Source of the DNA: Devosia sp. 1566
GTDB lineage: Bacteria > Pseudomonadota > Alphaproteobacteria > Rhizobiales > Devosiaceae
Direction: 5' to 3'
Assembly: GCF_004005995.1 (NCBI RefSeq)
Contig: NZ_CP034767.1
Location: 3,698,501 to 3,762,500, forward strand
DNA: 64,000 nt
Position 1 is the stretch's first letter, and the number at the start of each line of letters is the position of its first letter. A model generated the notes under the pieces. The model had not been told where the DNA came from, did not search any database, and was given only the letters and a program-made list of their open reading frames with translations. This document shows positions 1 through 8,233 of this stretch, piece by piece. Position numbers and translations under genes: made by a program.

Positions 1-2
1 CG

Positions 3-155
3 GCTGACGGCATCATCGAAACGGCCGAGCAGCAGGGAAGTGATCTGATCGTGATGGGCTCGCATGGGCGGCGGGGACTGGGGCGATTATTGCTGGGCAG
101 CCAGGCGGCCGAGGTGCTGGCCCGCGCCAAAGTGCCGGTTTTGGTGGTGAAATAA
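3..155 (+). CDS. Universal stress protein (UspA family), C-terminal part
   Basis: The window opens inside this gene; only about the last 50 residues are present, ending in a TAA at 153-155. The visible piece carries the C-terminal signature of ATP-binding UspA proteins: a GSHGRRGLGRLLLGS stretch matching the family's G-x2-G-x9-G-S/T nucleotide-binding motif, followed by the usual closing beta strand (VPVLVVK). Such proteins are cytoplasmic dimers that bind ATP and help cells through starvation or oxidative stress. The N-terminus lies outside the window, so one- and two-domain forms cannot be told apart. Family assignment is confident; the specific role is not. Confidence 0.85.
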   Translation, partial: ADGIIETAEQQGSDLIVMGSHGRRGLGRLLLGSQAAEVLARAKVPVLVVK

Positions 156-249
156 GCCACTACAGGCAAGAGGCTTGCTTTTGCTGGCGGTTCTGGGCAA
201 CAAGGCCGCCACCTTTTCGCCACCCAGATGAACCAAGGCTGAACGCCCA

Positions 250-783
250 ATGAACATCGACGCCATTCCAATCGGCAAGAACCCGCCCGAAGACCTCAAT
301 GTGATCATCGAAGTGCCTTTGGGCGGCGAGCCGATCAAGTACGAAATCGACAAGGCCTCGGGCGCGTTGTTCGTGGATCGGTTCCTCTACACCCCAATGC
401 GCTATCCCGGCAATTACGGCTTTGTGCCCCATACGCTGTGTGGCGATGGCGACCCGCTCGATGTGATCGTGATGAATTCGCGCCCGCTGGTGCCCGGCGC
501 CGTGGTGCGCTCGCGCCCGGTCGGCGTGTTGTTCATGGAAGACGATGGCGGGCAGGATGAAAAGATCATCGCGGTGCCCGTATCCAAGCTAACGCGCATG
601 TATGACAACATCCTCGATATCGAGGATTTCCCGGAAATCCAGCTTGAGCGGGTGAAGCACTTCTTCACCCACTACAAGGATCTCGAGCCCGGCAAATGGG
701 CCAAGATCGACCGGATCGGCAATCTGGCCGATGCGCGCAAGGTGATTCTCGATTCCATCGAGATGGCCAAGGGCGCCCAATAG
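250..783 (+). CDS. ppa: Inorganic pyrophosphatase (family I)
   Basis: A 177-residue soluble pyrophosphatase that hydrolyses PPi to two phosphates in the cytoplasm and so drives biosynthetic reactions forward. The family signature DGDPLD (D-x-D-P-x-D, the metal-binding loop) is present around residue 65, and the length equals that of typical bacterial hexameric enzymes. The preceding YGFVPHT stretch and the later [15 protein letters not shown] segment are also typical. The ATG at 250 gives the standard N-terminus ([15 protein letters not shown]). A membrane H+-pyrophosphatase is encoded 4 kb away, so the organism can either dissipate or conserve the PPi energy. Confidence 0.97.
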   Translation: MNIDAIPIGKNPPEDLNVIIEVPLGGEPIKYEIDKASGALFVDRFLYTPMRYPGNYGFVPHTLCGDGDPLDVIVMNSRPLVPGAVVRSRPVGVLFMEDDGGQDEKIIAVPVSKLTRMYDNILDIEDFPEIQLERVKHFFTHYKDLEPGKWAKIDRIGNLADARKVILDSIEMAKGAQ

Positions 784-848
784 GCCCTGCCCCATCTTGG
801 CCGCAACGCGGGTGCAGCTTTCGAGCAATGCACCTGCGAGGGCCCCTG

Positions 849-2219
849 ATGAACCGTCGAACTGCAACGCTGCTTACCCTGGGCCTTTGCGCCACCCCGG
901 CGCTGGCCGAGACAGCATCATCCTCCTCGCCCGACATCGCTGCGGCTTTAGCTGACCGGCTCGATCGCGCCGGGCAAGGCAAGGGTATTGCGACGGCCCG
1001 GCTGCACAATGGCGAGGTCCAATTTGCCGCCCAGGGCGTTGTTGCCGAGGGCGGCGCGCCGGTAAGCGAAACGACGATCTTCGAGATCGGCTCGATCAGC
1101 AAGCTCTTCACCAATCTGCTGCTGGCGCAACTTGTGCTCGATGGCGCGGTGAGCCTTCCTGCACCCGTTGCCAACTACCTGCCGGCCGGCACGGCGGTAC
1201 CCAGCCTTGCCGGCCGCGAGATTACCCTGTTTGATCTTGCGACGCACAGTGCGGGCCTGCCCGCCATTCCCCCCGATCTGGGCGTGGCAGATCCCGCCGA
1301 TCCATATCGCGGCTACAGCGCCGAACAGCTGCTGGCGTTTCTGACGGGCTACACGCTGCTCCGGGAACCGGGCAGCCAATTTGAATATTCCAATACTGGG
1401 GCGGCGCTCCTCGGACTGGCGCTCGAGCATACCGGGGGGAAACCCTACGCCGATCTTGTGCACGAGCGCATTCTTGAGCCCTTGGGCATGACCGAGACTG
1501 GCCTTGTGCCCGTCGATCCCGGGCGGTTTGCCACCGGGCATGACCGGGCCGGCAATGCGGTACCCCATTGGGGCTTTGACGTGTTTGCCCCGGCGGGTGG
1601 TTATTGCTCCACCGCCGCCGATCTCACTCGCTTCGTCCAAGCCGCCAGCGGCGCTGTGGTGACCGATCTCGCTCCAGCCTTCGCGCTGATGCTGGCCGAG
1701 CAACGACCGGCTGGTTCGCCCAATATGCGCATTGGGCTGGGCTGGATGGTGCTTAATGGCCCAACCGGCCCACTGATCTGGCACAATGGCATCACGGGGG
1801 GCTTCAACAGCTTCATCGGCTATGCGCCCGAAAGCAAAGCGGGCGCGGTGGTGCTGGCCAATGCGGTGACGCAAACCGGGATCGAGGATTTGGGCTTTCA
1901 CCTGCTCGAGGCCAGCCTGCCGCTGGCGCCACAACCAGAGCGGCGAGAGCCGGTCAGCATCGATCCAGGGCTGCTGCCGCGCTATGCCGGCACTTATCGG
2001 CTGGGGCCCGAATTCGACCTGGTGGTCACGAGCGAAGGGGGGCGGCTGTTCGTGCAGGCGAGCGGGCAAGAGCGGCTGGAAGTGCTGCCGCAAAGCGAAA
2101 CCGAGTTCTTTTACACCGTGGTCGACGCCCAGATCAGCTTCGAGCTCAATGCCGAGGGGCAGGTCACCGGGCTCGTGCTGCACCAGAATGGCCAGGATAT
2201 TCCCGGCAAGCGGCAATGA
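849..2219 (+). CDS. Serine beta-lactamase / class C-like hydrolase, secreted
   Basis: A 456-residue exported serine hydrolase of the beta-lactamase/penicillin-binding protein fold. An N-terminal signal peptide (about residues 1-20, ending ALA) precedes the catalytic domain. The three active-site elements are visible: SISK at 82-85 (nucleophile Ser and general-base Lys), YSN at 180-182, and HNG at 312-314 in place of KTG. The last 60 or so residues form an extra beta-rich segment like the lipocalin-type tail (DUF3471-like) of esterase-type relatives. The reading frame is open further upstream into ppa, but the ATG at 849 gives a clean signal peptide. It overlaps the next gene by ATGA. It could be a true AmpC, a D-aminopeptidase or an esterase; the sequence alone does not decide. 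Confidence 0.85.
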   Translation: MNRRTATLLTLGLCATPALAETASSSSPDIAAALADRLDRAGQGKGIATARLHNGEVQFAAQGVVAEGGAPVSETTIFEIGSISKLFTNLLLAQLVLDGAVSLPAPVANYLPAGTAVPSLAGREITLFDLATHSAGLPAIPPDLGVADPADPYRGYSAEQLLAFLTGYTLLREPGSQFEYSNTGAALLGLALEHTGGKPYADLVHERILEPLGMTETGLVPVDPGRFATGHDRAGNAVPHWGFDVFAPAGGYCSTAADLTRFVQAASGAVVTDLAPAFALMLAEQRPAGSPNMRIGLGWMVLNGPTGPLIWHNGITGGFNSFIGYAPESKAGAVVLANAVTQTGIEDLGFHLLEASLPLAPQPERREPVSIDPGLLPRYAGTYRLGPEFDLVVTSEGGRLFVQASGQERLEVLPQSETEFFYTVVDAQISFELNAEGQVTGLVLHQNGQDIPGKRQ

Positions 2220-2815
2220 GCGGCCGGGTCGTCATCCTCAATGGCGCGCCGCGCTCGGGTAAATCGAGCATCGCCCGGGCCATGCAGGACAGCCTGCCCG
2301 GGCAGTGGATCAATCTAGGGGTGGATGGCCAGAACGCCACCCTGCCCGAAGTGCTGCGCCCGGGAATTGGGTTGCGGCCGGGCGGTGAGCGGCCCGATCT
2401 CGAGCCGGTGGTGGTCCGGCTTTATCACGCGCTTTACGCCTCGATCGCCGCGCATGCCCGCGAAGGCTTTGATGTGGTTGCGGATGTCGGGCACCACGAC
2501 GGCTATTCGGCACCCCTCGGGATCCTGCCGCGCTCGGCGCGGCAGCTAGCGGGGCTCGATGCACTGCTTATAGGCGTGCGCTGCCCGATCGAGACGATCA
2601 TGGCGCGCCGCAATGCCGATCCGCAAAACGGGTTCTATGCCGCGGGACCAGGTGTTCCCGCACCGGTGCTGCGCTGGCAGGAGGCGGTGCACCAGCCCGG
2701 CATCTATGATGGGGAAGTGGACACGGGCAGCATGAGCCCACAGGACTGCGTGGCCGTGATCGCGGAGGCGCTGACCCGGCCCAAAACGGCCCTGCCCCAG
2801 CTCGCCCGGCTCTAG
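2216..2815 (+). CDS. Chloramphenicol phosphotransferase-like kinase
   Basis: A 199-residue P-loop kinase resembling the chloramphenicol 3'-O-phosphotransferase family. A Walker A motif (GAPRSGKSS) sits at residues 10-18. It is followed by the family pattern of an acidic stretch (VVADVGHHD) after a hydrophobic strand and by an arginine-rich lid region (ETIMARRNAD). The start overlaps the stop of the beta-lactamase-like gene by four bases (ATGA), so the two are translationally coupled. The original substrate of this family is chloramphenicol, but most chromosomal members have unknown acceptors, so resistance cannot be claimed from sequence. It converges with the b561 gene, and the two 3' ends overlap by four bases. 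Confidence 0.82.
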   Translation: MSGRVVILNGAPRSGKSSIARAMQDSLPGQWINLGVDGQNATLPEVLRPGIGLRPGGERPDLEPVVVRLYHALYASIAAHAREGFDVVADVGHHDGYSAPLGILPRSARQLAGLDALLIGVRCPIETIMARRNADPQNGFYAAGPGVPAPVLRWQEAVHQPGIYDGEVDTGSMSPQDCVAVIAEALTRPKTALPQLARL

Positions 2816-3345
2816 CGCCCCAGCCCCATGCGGGCCAGCAAATTGTCGCGGCGGATGAACTGGTGGTAAAGCGCGGCGGCGATGTGCCCAAGCGCCAGGA
2901 TCAGCAGCAGCCGTGCCACAATGGCATGCACGGTAAAGGGTGGTGCCAGGGCAAAATCGGGCAAGGCACCGCCGCCGCCAAACAGCACCAGATTACCGCC
3001 GGTTGTGATCAGGGTGCCCATGCCGCTCGCGACCATGACAAGGATCACCAGGTAAAGCCCATAGTGCACGCTGCGCGCCGCCAGGTGCTCGAGCCGCGAG
3101 GGGCTGGCGCCGTCCTCGGGCCGGCGATCGAAGAACACCCACCAGACAATGCGGAACACGGTCAGCACGGCGATGCAAACCCCGACAATGGCATGAAAGC
3201 GCAGCAAGCCCGCTTCGGTCGCCGGATCACTGGCATTGCTGGCAGACAGGCCGGTACCCAGCATGACGGCGATGGCCGCCGCGGTGATCCAATGGATGAG
3301 GATGGCGATAGTGCCATAACGACGCGGCGTACTCTTGAGCGACAT
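2812..3345 (-). CDS. Cytochrome b561 family membrane protein
   Basis: A 177-residue inner-membrane dihaem b-type cytochrome of the bacterial b561 family, with four predicted membrane segments. Histidines suited to haem ligation stand in hydrophobic helices at residues 18, 51, 140 and 154. The N-terminal YGTIAILIHWITAA pattern is characteristic. Members shuttle electrons between the quinone pool and periplasmic or membrane partners and often defend against superoxide. It is transcribed divergently from a MarR regulator across a 75-bp AT-rich gap with a small palindrome, which suggests control by that regulator. Confidence 0.9.
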   Translation of the reverse strand: MSLKSTPRRYGTIAILIHWITAAAIAVMLGTGLSASNASDPATEAGLLRFHAIVGVCIAVLTVFRIVWWVFFDRRPEDGASPSRLEHLAARSVHYGLYLVILVMVASGMGTLITTGGNLVLFGGGGALPDFALAPPFTVHAIVARLLLILALGHIAAALYHQFIRRDNLLARMGLGR

Positions 3346-3420
3346 GGGAGTGATCCTTGTGCCGGCTGGAGGGACCGCCTATACATATCATACTATGAAA
3401 AAAAATAGCAAGCTATGTAA
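3346..3420. promoter_or_regulatory. Divergent promoter/operator region between b561 and marR genes
   Basis: This short gap is strikingly AT-rich (3380-3420) in a GC-rich neighbourhood. It contains the inverted repeat ATAGC-AA-GCTAT at 3405-3416, immediately before the MarR start codon, and a second small palindrome CATA-C-TATG near 3389-3397. MarR proteins bind such palindromes and commonly repress both themselves and the divergent gene. The operator assignment is inference from position and symmetry. Confidence 0.5.
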
Positions 3421-3879
3421 ATGGCACTGAGCCGTGAAACTTCGGCGGGGTACCTCGCCAACTGGGCCGCGCGGCTGTTTGCGCGCGAACTGGACCGGCA
3501 GTTGCAGCCCACCGGCATTGCGCCCGCCTATATGCCGGTGATGTTCGCCCTGGGCGACGGGGGAACGCTGACGCAAAAGGAACTGGCGCGCCGCGCGGCC
3601 GTGGAGCAACCAACAATGGCCGCAACGCTCAACCGCATGGAGCGCGACGGCTTCATCAGCCGCCGGCCCGACCCGGGGGACCGACGCAGCGCGCTCGTCG
3701 TGCTGACCCCTTCCGGGCTGGCCCTGCTGCCCGAGGTGGAGCGGGTGGTGCACACGATCAATGCTCTGGCCCTGGCGAGCCTTTCCAGCGCCGAACAGGC
3801 GGCGTTCTTTGCCGCAATCGGCAAGATCATCGCGGCACTGGAACAGCAGGATCCAGCCCTTGCCCCATCGACCGCCTAA
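3421..3879 (+). CDS. MarR family transcriptional regulator
   Basis: A 152-residue winged-helix regulator. The central part carries the MarR DNA-binding pattern: a recognition helix segment (TQKELARRAAVEQPTMAATL), then the wing with the family's DPGDRRS motif. MarR dimers usually bind a palindrome in their own promoter and release it on binding phenolic or oxidising ligands. Its position divergent to cytochrome b561, with a palindrome at 3405-3416 abutting the start codon, points to autoregulation and control of b561. No clear ribosome-binding site precedes the ATG. The 3' end overlaps the convergent RibD-like gene by four bases. Confidence 0.9.
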   Translation: MALSRETSAGYLANWAARLFARELDRQLQPTGIAPAYMPVMFALGDGGTLTQKELARRAAVEQPTMAATLNRMERDGFISRRPDPGDRRSALVVLTPSGLALLPEVERVVHTINALALASLSSAEQAAFFAAIGKIIAALEQQDPALAPSTA

Positions 3880-4427
3880 TCGGCGCGCCGGCTATAGGTC
3901 AGGATGGCATTGCCCTTGCTGGTGCGCTCCATATTCTTGAGCTCGAGGCGGGTGGTCGGATCATCGGGGCCGAACAGGTGCCGCCCCTTGCCGGCAATCA
4001 CCGGGTGCATGATCAGCACCAGCTCGTCCATGAGGCCCGCGAGCAGCAACTGGCGCACCAGCGACAACCCGCCCATGGCGGCGATATCGCCACCGGGCTG
4101 GTTCTTGAGCCGGCGTACGAAATCGAGGAGGTCCCCCTCGATCAGCTCGGCATTGCTCCAGGCAAGCGGCGGGGTCAGGGTTTCGGAGGCGACATATTTG
4201 GGCACGCCATTGATGAACTCGGCAAAATCGAGGTCCTGGCTGGCATTGGGCCAATAGCTCGCCCATTGCTCAAAGCCGACGCGGCCCATCAACACCGTGT
4301 CGATGCTGCTGATGGTCTGGTCCATCAGGGCGCTCAGTTCCTCGTCAAAGCTATCGAATTGGAACTGGTCAGGCGCTTCGGCGACGCCATCCACGGAGTA
4401 AAACAGGCCGGCTATGAGTTTTCGCAT
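3876..4427 (-). CDS. Dihydrofolate reductase family protein (RibD C-terminal-like)
   Basis: A 183-residue protein of the RibD-C/DHFR-like reductase family that binds NADPH. Typical elements are the N-terminal MRKLIAGLFYSVDGV, the VLMGRVGFEQW segment and the GGDIAAMGGLSLVRQLL nucleotide-binding region. The frame stays open upstream for 54 codons, but the ATG at 4427 gives the family's standard N-terminus and has an AGGAC ribosome-binding site, so this start was chosen. Most such small stand-alone members have unknown substrates, and a role in riboflavin synthesis should not be assumed. Confidence 0.88.
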   Translation of the reverse strand: MRKLIAGLFYSVDGVAEAPDQFQFDSFDEELSALMDQTISSIDTVLMGRVGFEQWASYWPNASQDLDFAEFINGVPKYVASETLTPPLAWSNAELIEGDLLDFVRRLKNQPGGDIAAMGGLSLVRQLLLAGLMDELVLIMHPVIAGKGRHLFGPDDPTTRLELKNMERTSKGNAILTYSRRAD

Positions 4428-4587
4428 GATGTTGTCCTGATCGGGATGACACTTGCTCTTGCGACGCACAGAACGGCCCGAGTTCGACAATTCTGCGGCG
4501 ATTTTGTTGGGGGTCCCTCCGTTTAGCTCGAAAGGATCAGTCGGTGTTTTCCGGGGGCAAGGGGGCTTCGGGTTCCCGGCTGATGGC

Positions 4588-4620
4588 AAGAAGGCCCGGG
4601 AAACACCCGGGCCTTCTTCA
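4588..4620 (-). terminator. Intrinsic terminator downstream of hppA
   Basis: A perfect 13-bp inverted repeat (AAGAAGGCCCGGG / CCCGGGCCTTCTT) with a five-base loop spans 4588-4618, directly after the hppA stop on the minus strand. The T-rich arm suits Rho-independent termination. Confidence 0.75.
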
Positions 4621-4644
4621 GTTTCGGTCGAGGCGGATGCCTCA

Positions 4645-6786
4645 CTAGCCCCAGTGCGCTAGGACGGCGAGCAGTAGCAGGGCGACGATATTGGTGATCT
4701 TGATCATCGGATTGACGGCGGGGCCCGCCGTATCCTTGTAGGGATCGCCGACGGTGTCGCCGGTGACGGAAGCCTTGTGGGCGTCGCTGCCCTTGTGGTG
4801 CACCACGCCGTGGGAGTCAGTGAAGCCGTCCTCAAAACTCTTTTTGGCATTATCCCAGGCGCCGCCGCCGGCGGTCATGGAAATAGCGACAAAGAGCCCG
4901 GTGACGATCACGCCCATCAGCATGGCACCGAGGGCGGAAAAGCCGGCCGCGGGCCCGGCGATCCAGTTGATCAGGAAGAACACCACAATGGGCGACAGCA
5001 CCGGCAGGAGCGACGGCACGATCATTTCGCGAATCGCGGCTTTGGTCAGCATATCCACGGCACGGGCATAATCGGGCTTGGAAGTGCCGGCCATGATGCC
5101 GGGATCGGCCTTGAACTGGCGGCGCACTTCCACCACGACCGATTGGGCGGCGCGCCCCACCGCCGTCATCGACATGCCACCGAAGAGGAACGGCAGCAGG
5201 CCACCAAAGAGCAGGCCCACCACCACATAGGGGTCCGCGAGCGAGAAGGTGAGCGTGCCCATGCCCTGGAAGATCGCGGGGGCATCGGGCAGGGCCGAGA
5301 AGTAGATCAGGTCCTGCGTATAGGCGGCAAAGAGCACCAGCGCCCCTAGCCCCGCCGAGCCAATGGCATAGCCCTTGGTGACGGCCTTGGTGGTGTTGCC
5401 AACGGCGTCGAGCGCGTCGGTGTTGTGCCTGACTTCGGCGGGCAGGCCCGCCATTTCGGCGATACCGCCGGCATTGTCGGTGACAGGCCCGAAAGCGTCG
5501 AGCGCGACGACAATGCCCGCCAGCGCCAGCATGGTGGCGACGGCGACGGCAATGCCGAAGAGCCCCGCCAGCGAATAGGTGACGATGATGCCGGCAATGA
5601 TCACCAGCGCAGGCAGCGCGGTGGATTCGAGCGACACCGCGAGGCCCTGGATCACATTGGTGCCGTGGCCGGTGACGGAGGCTTCGGCGATGGAATTGAC
5701 CGGGCGCCGACCGGTGCCGGTGTAATATTCGGTGATGACGATGATGAGCCCGGTGATGGCCAGGCCCGTCACCCCGCACCAGAACAGCGACCAGGGGGTA
5801 AAGACCTTGTCGCTGGCTTCGATCAGAAGGTTCATGTCGCCAAAGATCATCCAGAGCACGGGCACGAGCACGATCAGGGACAGCACGCCGGTGGCGATGA
5901 TGCCCTTGTAAAGGGCGCCCATGATGTTGTTGCTGGCCCCGAGCTTGACCGCAAACGTGCCGGCGATCGAGGTCAAAACGCAGGCGCCGCCAATGGCGAG
6001 CGGCAGCACCATGCCGGCAAGCTTGAGCGCTTCGGGCAGGATGATGGCGGCGAGCACCATGGTGGCGACGATGGTGACCACATAGGTTTCAAACAGATCG
6101 GCGGCCATGCCGGCGCAATCGCCGACATTGTCGCCCACATTGTCGGCGATGGTGGCTGGGTTGCGCGGATCATCCTCGGGGATGCCGGCCTCGACCTTGC
6201 CCACCATGTCGCCGCCCACATCGGCGCCCTTGGTGAAGATGCCGCCGCCCAGGCGCGCAAAGATCGAGATCAGGGAAGCGCCAAAGCTCAGCGCCACCAG
6301 GGCATCGATCACGGTGCGGCTGGTGGGCGCATAGCCGATGCCGGTCAGCAGCAGGAAGTAGACGGTGATGCCGAGGAGCCCCAGCCCCGCGACCAGCATG
6401 CCGGTGACGGCACCCGATTTGAAGGCCAGATCGAGCCCGCGGGCGAGCGAAGTGGTGGCGGCCTGGGCGACGCGCACATTGGCGCGCACCGAAACATTCA
6501 TGCCGATAAAGCCGGCAGCGCCGGACAGCACGGCGCCCAGCAAAAAGCCGATGGCGGCATAGGTGCCCAGCAACAGCCAGGCGGCGATGAAGATCACCAC
6601 GCCGACAATAGCGATGGTGGTGTATTGACGCTTGAGATAGGCCGAGGCGCCTTCACGCACGGCAGCCGAGATTTCCTGCATGCGCGCCGATCCGGGATCG
6701 GCGGCCAACAGGGTACGCGTGGTGATCACGCCATAAACAACACTCAGACCGCCACAAACGACGATCAGCCACAAAGCTAAAGTCAT
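4645..6786 (-). CDS. hppA: Membrane-bound proton-translocating pyrophosphatase, K+-independent type
   Basis: A 713-residue integral membrane enzyme with about 16 membrane helices that couples PPi hydrolysis to H+ pumping. The substrate-binding acidic motifs are intact, including [13 protein letters not shown] and [19 protein letters not shown], and the C-terminal [17 protein letters not shown] segment is present. In the diagnostic GNTTKA motif a lysine stands where K+-dependent enzymes have alanine, so this should be the K+-independent class. A TTG lies two codons upstream at 6792, but the ATG at 6786 is better spaced from the AGGGG ribosome-binding site. A strong hairpin terminator follows. 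Confidence 0.97.
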   Translation of the reverse strand: MTLALWLIVVCGGLSVVYGVITTRTLLAADPGSARMQEISAAVREGASAYLKRQYTTIAIVGVVIFIAAWLLLGTYAAIGFLLGAVLSGAAGFIGMNVSVRANVRVAQAATTSLARGLDLAFKSGAVTGMLVAGLGLLGITVYFLLLTGIGYAPTSRTVIDALVALSFGASLISIFARLGGGIFTKGADVGGDMVGKVEAGIPEDDPRNPATIADNVGDNVGDCAGMAADLFETYVVTIVATMVLAAIILPEALKLAGMVLPLAIGGACVLTSIAGTFAVKLGASNNIMGALYKGIIATGVLSLIVLVPVLWMIFGDMNLLIEASDKVFTPWSLFWCGVTGLAITGLIIVITEYYTGTGRRPVNSIAEASVTGHGTNVIQGLAVSLESTALPALVIIAGIIVTYSLAGLFGIAVAVATMLALAGIVVALDAFGPVTDNAGGIAEMAGLPAEVRHNTDALDAVGNTTKAVTKGYAIGSAGLGALVLFAAYTQDLIYFSALPDAPAIFQGMGTLTFSLADPYVVVGLLFGGLLPFLFGGMSMTAVGRAAQSVVVEVRRQFKADPGIMAGTSKPDYARAVDMLTKAAIREMIVPSLLPVLSPIVVFFLINWIAGPAAGFSALGAMLMGVIVTGLFVAISMTAGGGAWDNAKKSFEDGFTDSHGVVHHKGSDAHKASVTGDTVGDPYKDTAGPAVNPMIKITNIVALLLLAVLAHWG

Positions 6787-6912
6787 GCACAAGTCCCCTC
6801 AATGCCTTGAGGGATCCGCTCCCGGTGCGCCGATCCTCCAATCGGCGGAGCCGGCTCCTCCACGAACCCCCTCCGCGGCGATGATGCGGGGGAACGGGCG
6901 GCAAGGCAATCG

Positions 6913-7203
6913 CTAATGCGATGTTTTGTCGCGGCTCGCTGGGAGAGCGGCGGCAAGCCGGGCGGCCAGAACCGGGCCGTCGCCGGCGATGTGAAGGGTC
7001 TTGAGGCGGGCGGTGGCGCCCGAGGTGATGCGCAGAGCCGAGCGCGAGATGCCCATCGCCTGGGCGAGGACGGCAATTACCGCGTCATTGGCCTTGTTCT
7101 TGTCGGGGATGGCAGCAACGCGCAGCTTGAGGGCCGCGCGCCCATCACCCAGCACCATGATCTCGTCGAGGGCGGTGCGCCCGGCATTGGGCAGCACGCG
7201 CAC
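6913..7203 (-). CDS. DUF167 (YggU-like) family protein, start uncertain
   Basis: A small cytoplasmic protein, 96 residues from the first canonical start (GTG at 7203), of the DUF167/YggU family whose biochemical function is unknown. The family core is clear: RVLPNAGRTALDEI, then KLRVAAIPDKNKANDAVIAVLA and an ALRITSGATARLKTLHI strand. The gene follows yggT on the same strand, a conserved pairing. Coding-type sequence (PWRIDAAGLTLLV) continues upstream of the GTG and closely resembles the normal N-terminus of the family. However, no ATG, GTG or TTG lies between that stretch and the in-frame stop inside yggT, so the true start may be a rare codon. Confidence 0.88.
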   Translation of the reverse strand: MRVLPNAGRTALDEIMVLGDGRAALKLRVAAIPDKNKANDAVIAVLAQAMGISRSALRITSGATARLKTLHIAGDGPVLAARLAAALPASRDKTSH

Positions 7204-7249
7204 CAGCAGGGTCAGCCCGGCGGCATCGATCCGCCAGGGGAGCGTTGGC

Positions 7250-7540
7250 TCAAACGACGTTGGGATAGCCGTAGCGCAGGATCACCTGCTGGATAAAGAA
7301 GATGATCAAGAACAGCACGATCGGGCTGATATCGAGGCCCGAGAAATTGGGCAGCATGTTGCGGATCGGGCGCAGCACCGGCTCGGTCAGCTGATTGACC
7401 ATGCGCCAGACCGCCGCGACGAACTCGTTGCGGGTGTTGATGACGTTGAAGGAAATCAGCCAGCTCATGATGATCATGATCAGCACGACCCACCAGTAGA
7501 GCTGGAGGACAACCATGATGACATCGAGGACGGCGGCCAT
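7250..7540 (-). CDS. YggT family integral membrane protein
   Basis: A 96-residue protein with two hydrophobic segments (about residues 5-27 and 68-86) separated by the conserved NQLTEPVLRPIRNMLP loop that defines the YggT family. Relatives are implicated in osmotic or ion stress tolerance and in cell-division-linked functions, but no reaction is established. It lies directly upstream of the DUF167 gene and probably shares its transcript. Homologues of both genes stay together across many proteobacteria. Confidence 0.92.
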   Translation of the reverse strand: MAAVLDVIMVVLQLYWWVVLIMIIMSWLISFNVINTRNEFVAAVWRMVNQLTEPVLRPIRNMLPNFSGLDISPIVLFLIIFFIQQVILRYGYPNVV

Positions 7541-7693
7541 GAGCGGATGATCCTTCGCGAAATAACTAGGCGCTATCTAGGGCTTCAGCGTCGCTCCGGC
7601 AAGAGTGCCCATGCAAGGCTGGCAGCGACGATCCCCGGAACAGGGTTGCGCCCGAGACGTTGAGTGGCTCCAACAACAAACAGGAACCAAGCA

Positions 7694-8191
7694 ATGGGTT
7701 TTTTCAGCGACATCAAGGACAAGATCTTCGGCAAGCACGAGGCGCAGCCCACAATCGTCGCGCAGGCCGCCGCGCAGGCATCCCCAAGCGCTGCCCCGGC
7801 CGCACCAGCTCCAAGCCGCCAGCCGGCCGGGGCTGCCGCGTCGCCGGCCGCAGTTCCCTCGCCGGTGCCAACAGCACCAGCCGCCCAGGGCAATGCTGCA
7901 GCGGCCCCGGCGGCGACTGGCGCCAGCAGCGGGGCGCAGGTCGACGTGGCTGCGATCCTTGATGCCGCGGTGGCCAAGAGCGGCCAAACGCTGGACTGGC
8001 GCAAATCCATTGTCGATTTGATGAAAGCTCTAGGTATCGACAGCAGCCTCGCCGCCCGCAAGGAGCTGGCCCAGGAGCTCAACTACACCGGCAGCACCGA
8101 GGACAGCGCGGCCATGAACATCTGGCTGCACAAGGCGGTAATCCAGAAGCTCGCCGACAATGGCGGCAAGGTGCCCGCTGAACTACTCTAG
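7694..8191 (+). CDS. DUF3597 domain-containing protein
   Basis: A 165-residue protein of unknown function. The N-terminal MGFFSDIKDKIFG is the signature of the DUF3597 family. An Ala/Pro-rich linker of about 60 residues follows, then a folded C-terminal domain (about 85-165) with DWRKSIVDLMKALG and the Leu-rich ending. The ATG at 7694 was preferred over a GTG ten codons upstream because AGGAA stands nine bases before it and homologues begin exactly here. It lies alone, divergent to yggT. The low-complexity linker may be disordered. Some relatives are annotated as LysM-associated or stress proteins, without firm support. Confidence 0.85.
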   Translation: MGFFSDIKDKIFGKHEAQPTIVAQAAAQASPSAAPAAPAPSRQPAGAAASPAAVPSPVPTAPAAQGNAAAAPAATGASSGAQVDVAAILDAAVAKSGQTLDWRKSIVDLMKALGIDSSLAARKELAQELNYTGSTEDSAAMNIWLHKAVIQKLADNGGKVPAELL

Positions 8192-8233
8192 AACAGCCGA
8201 GCGGCGTCCGGCCGGCTGCCTGGGCGCCCATCC

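Noticed and set aside
696..848. Longer N-terminus for the beta-lactamase-like gene overlapping ppa
   Set aside because: It would bury the signal peptide; the ATG at 849 gives a normal exported protein.
849..2815. Acquired antibiotic-resistance cassette
   Set aside because: No integron, transposase or terminal repeats flank the pair, and composition matches the neighbours, so it looks chromosomal and old.
5425..6780. 451-codon open frame on the plus strand opposite hppA
   Set aside because: It is the antisense of a confident gene, rich in His, Asp and Gly as expected for a shadow frame in GC-rich DNA, and shows no family pattern.
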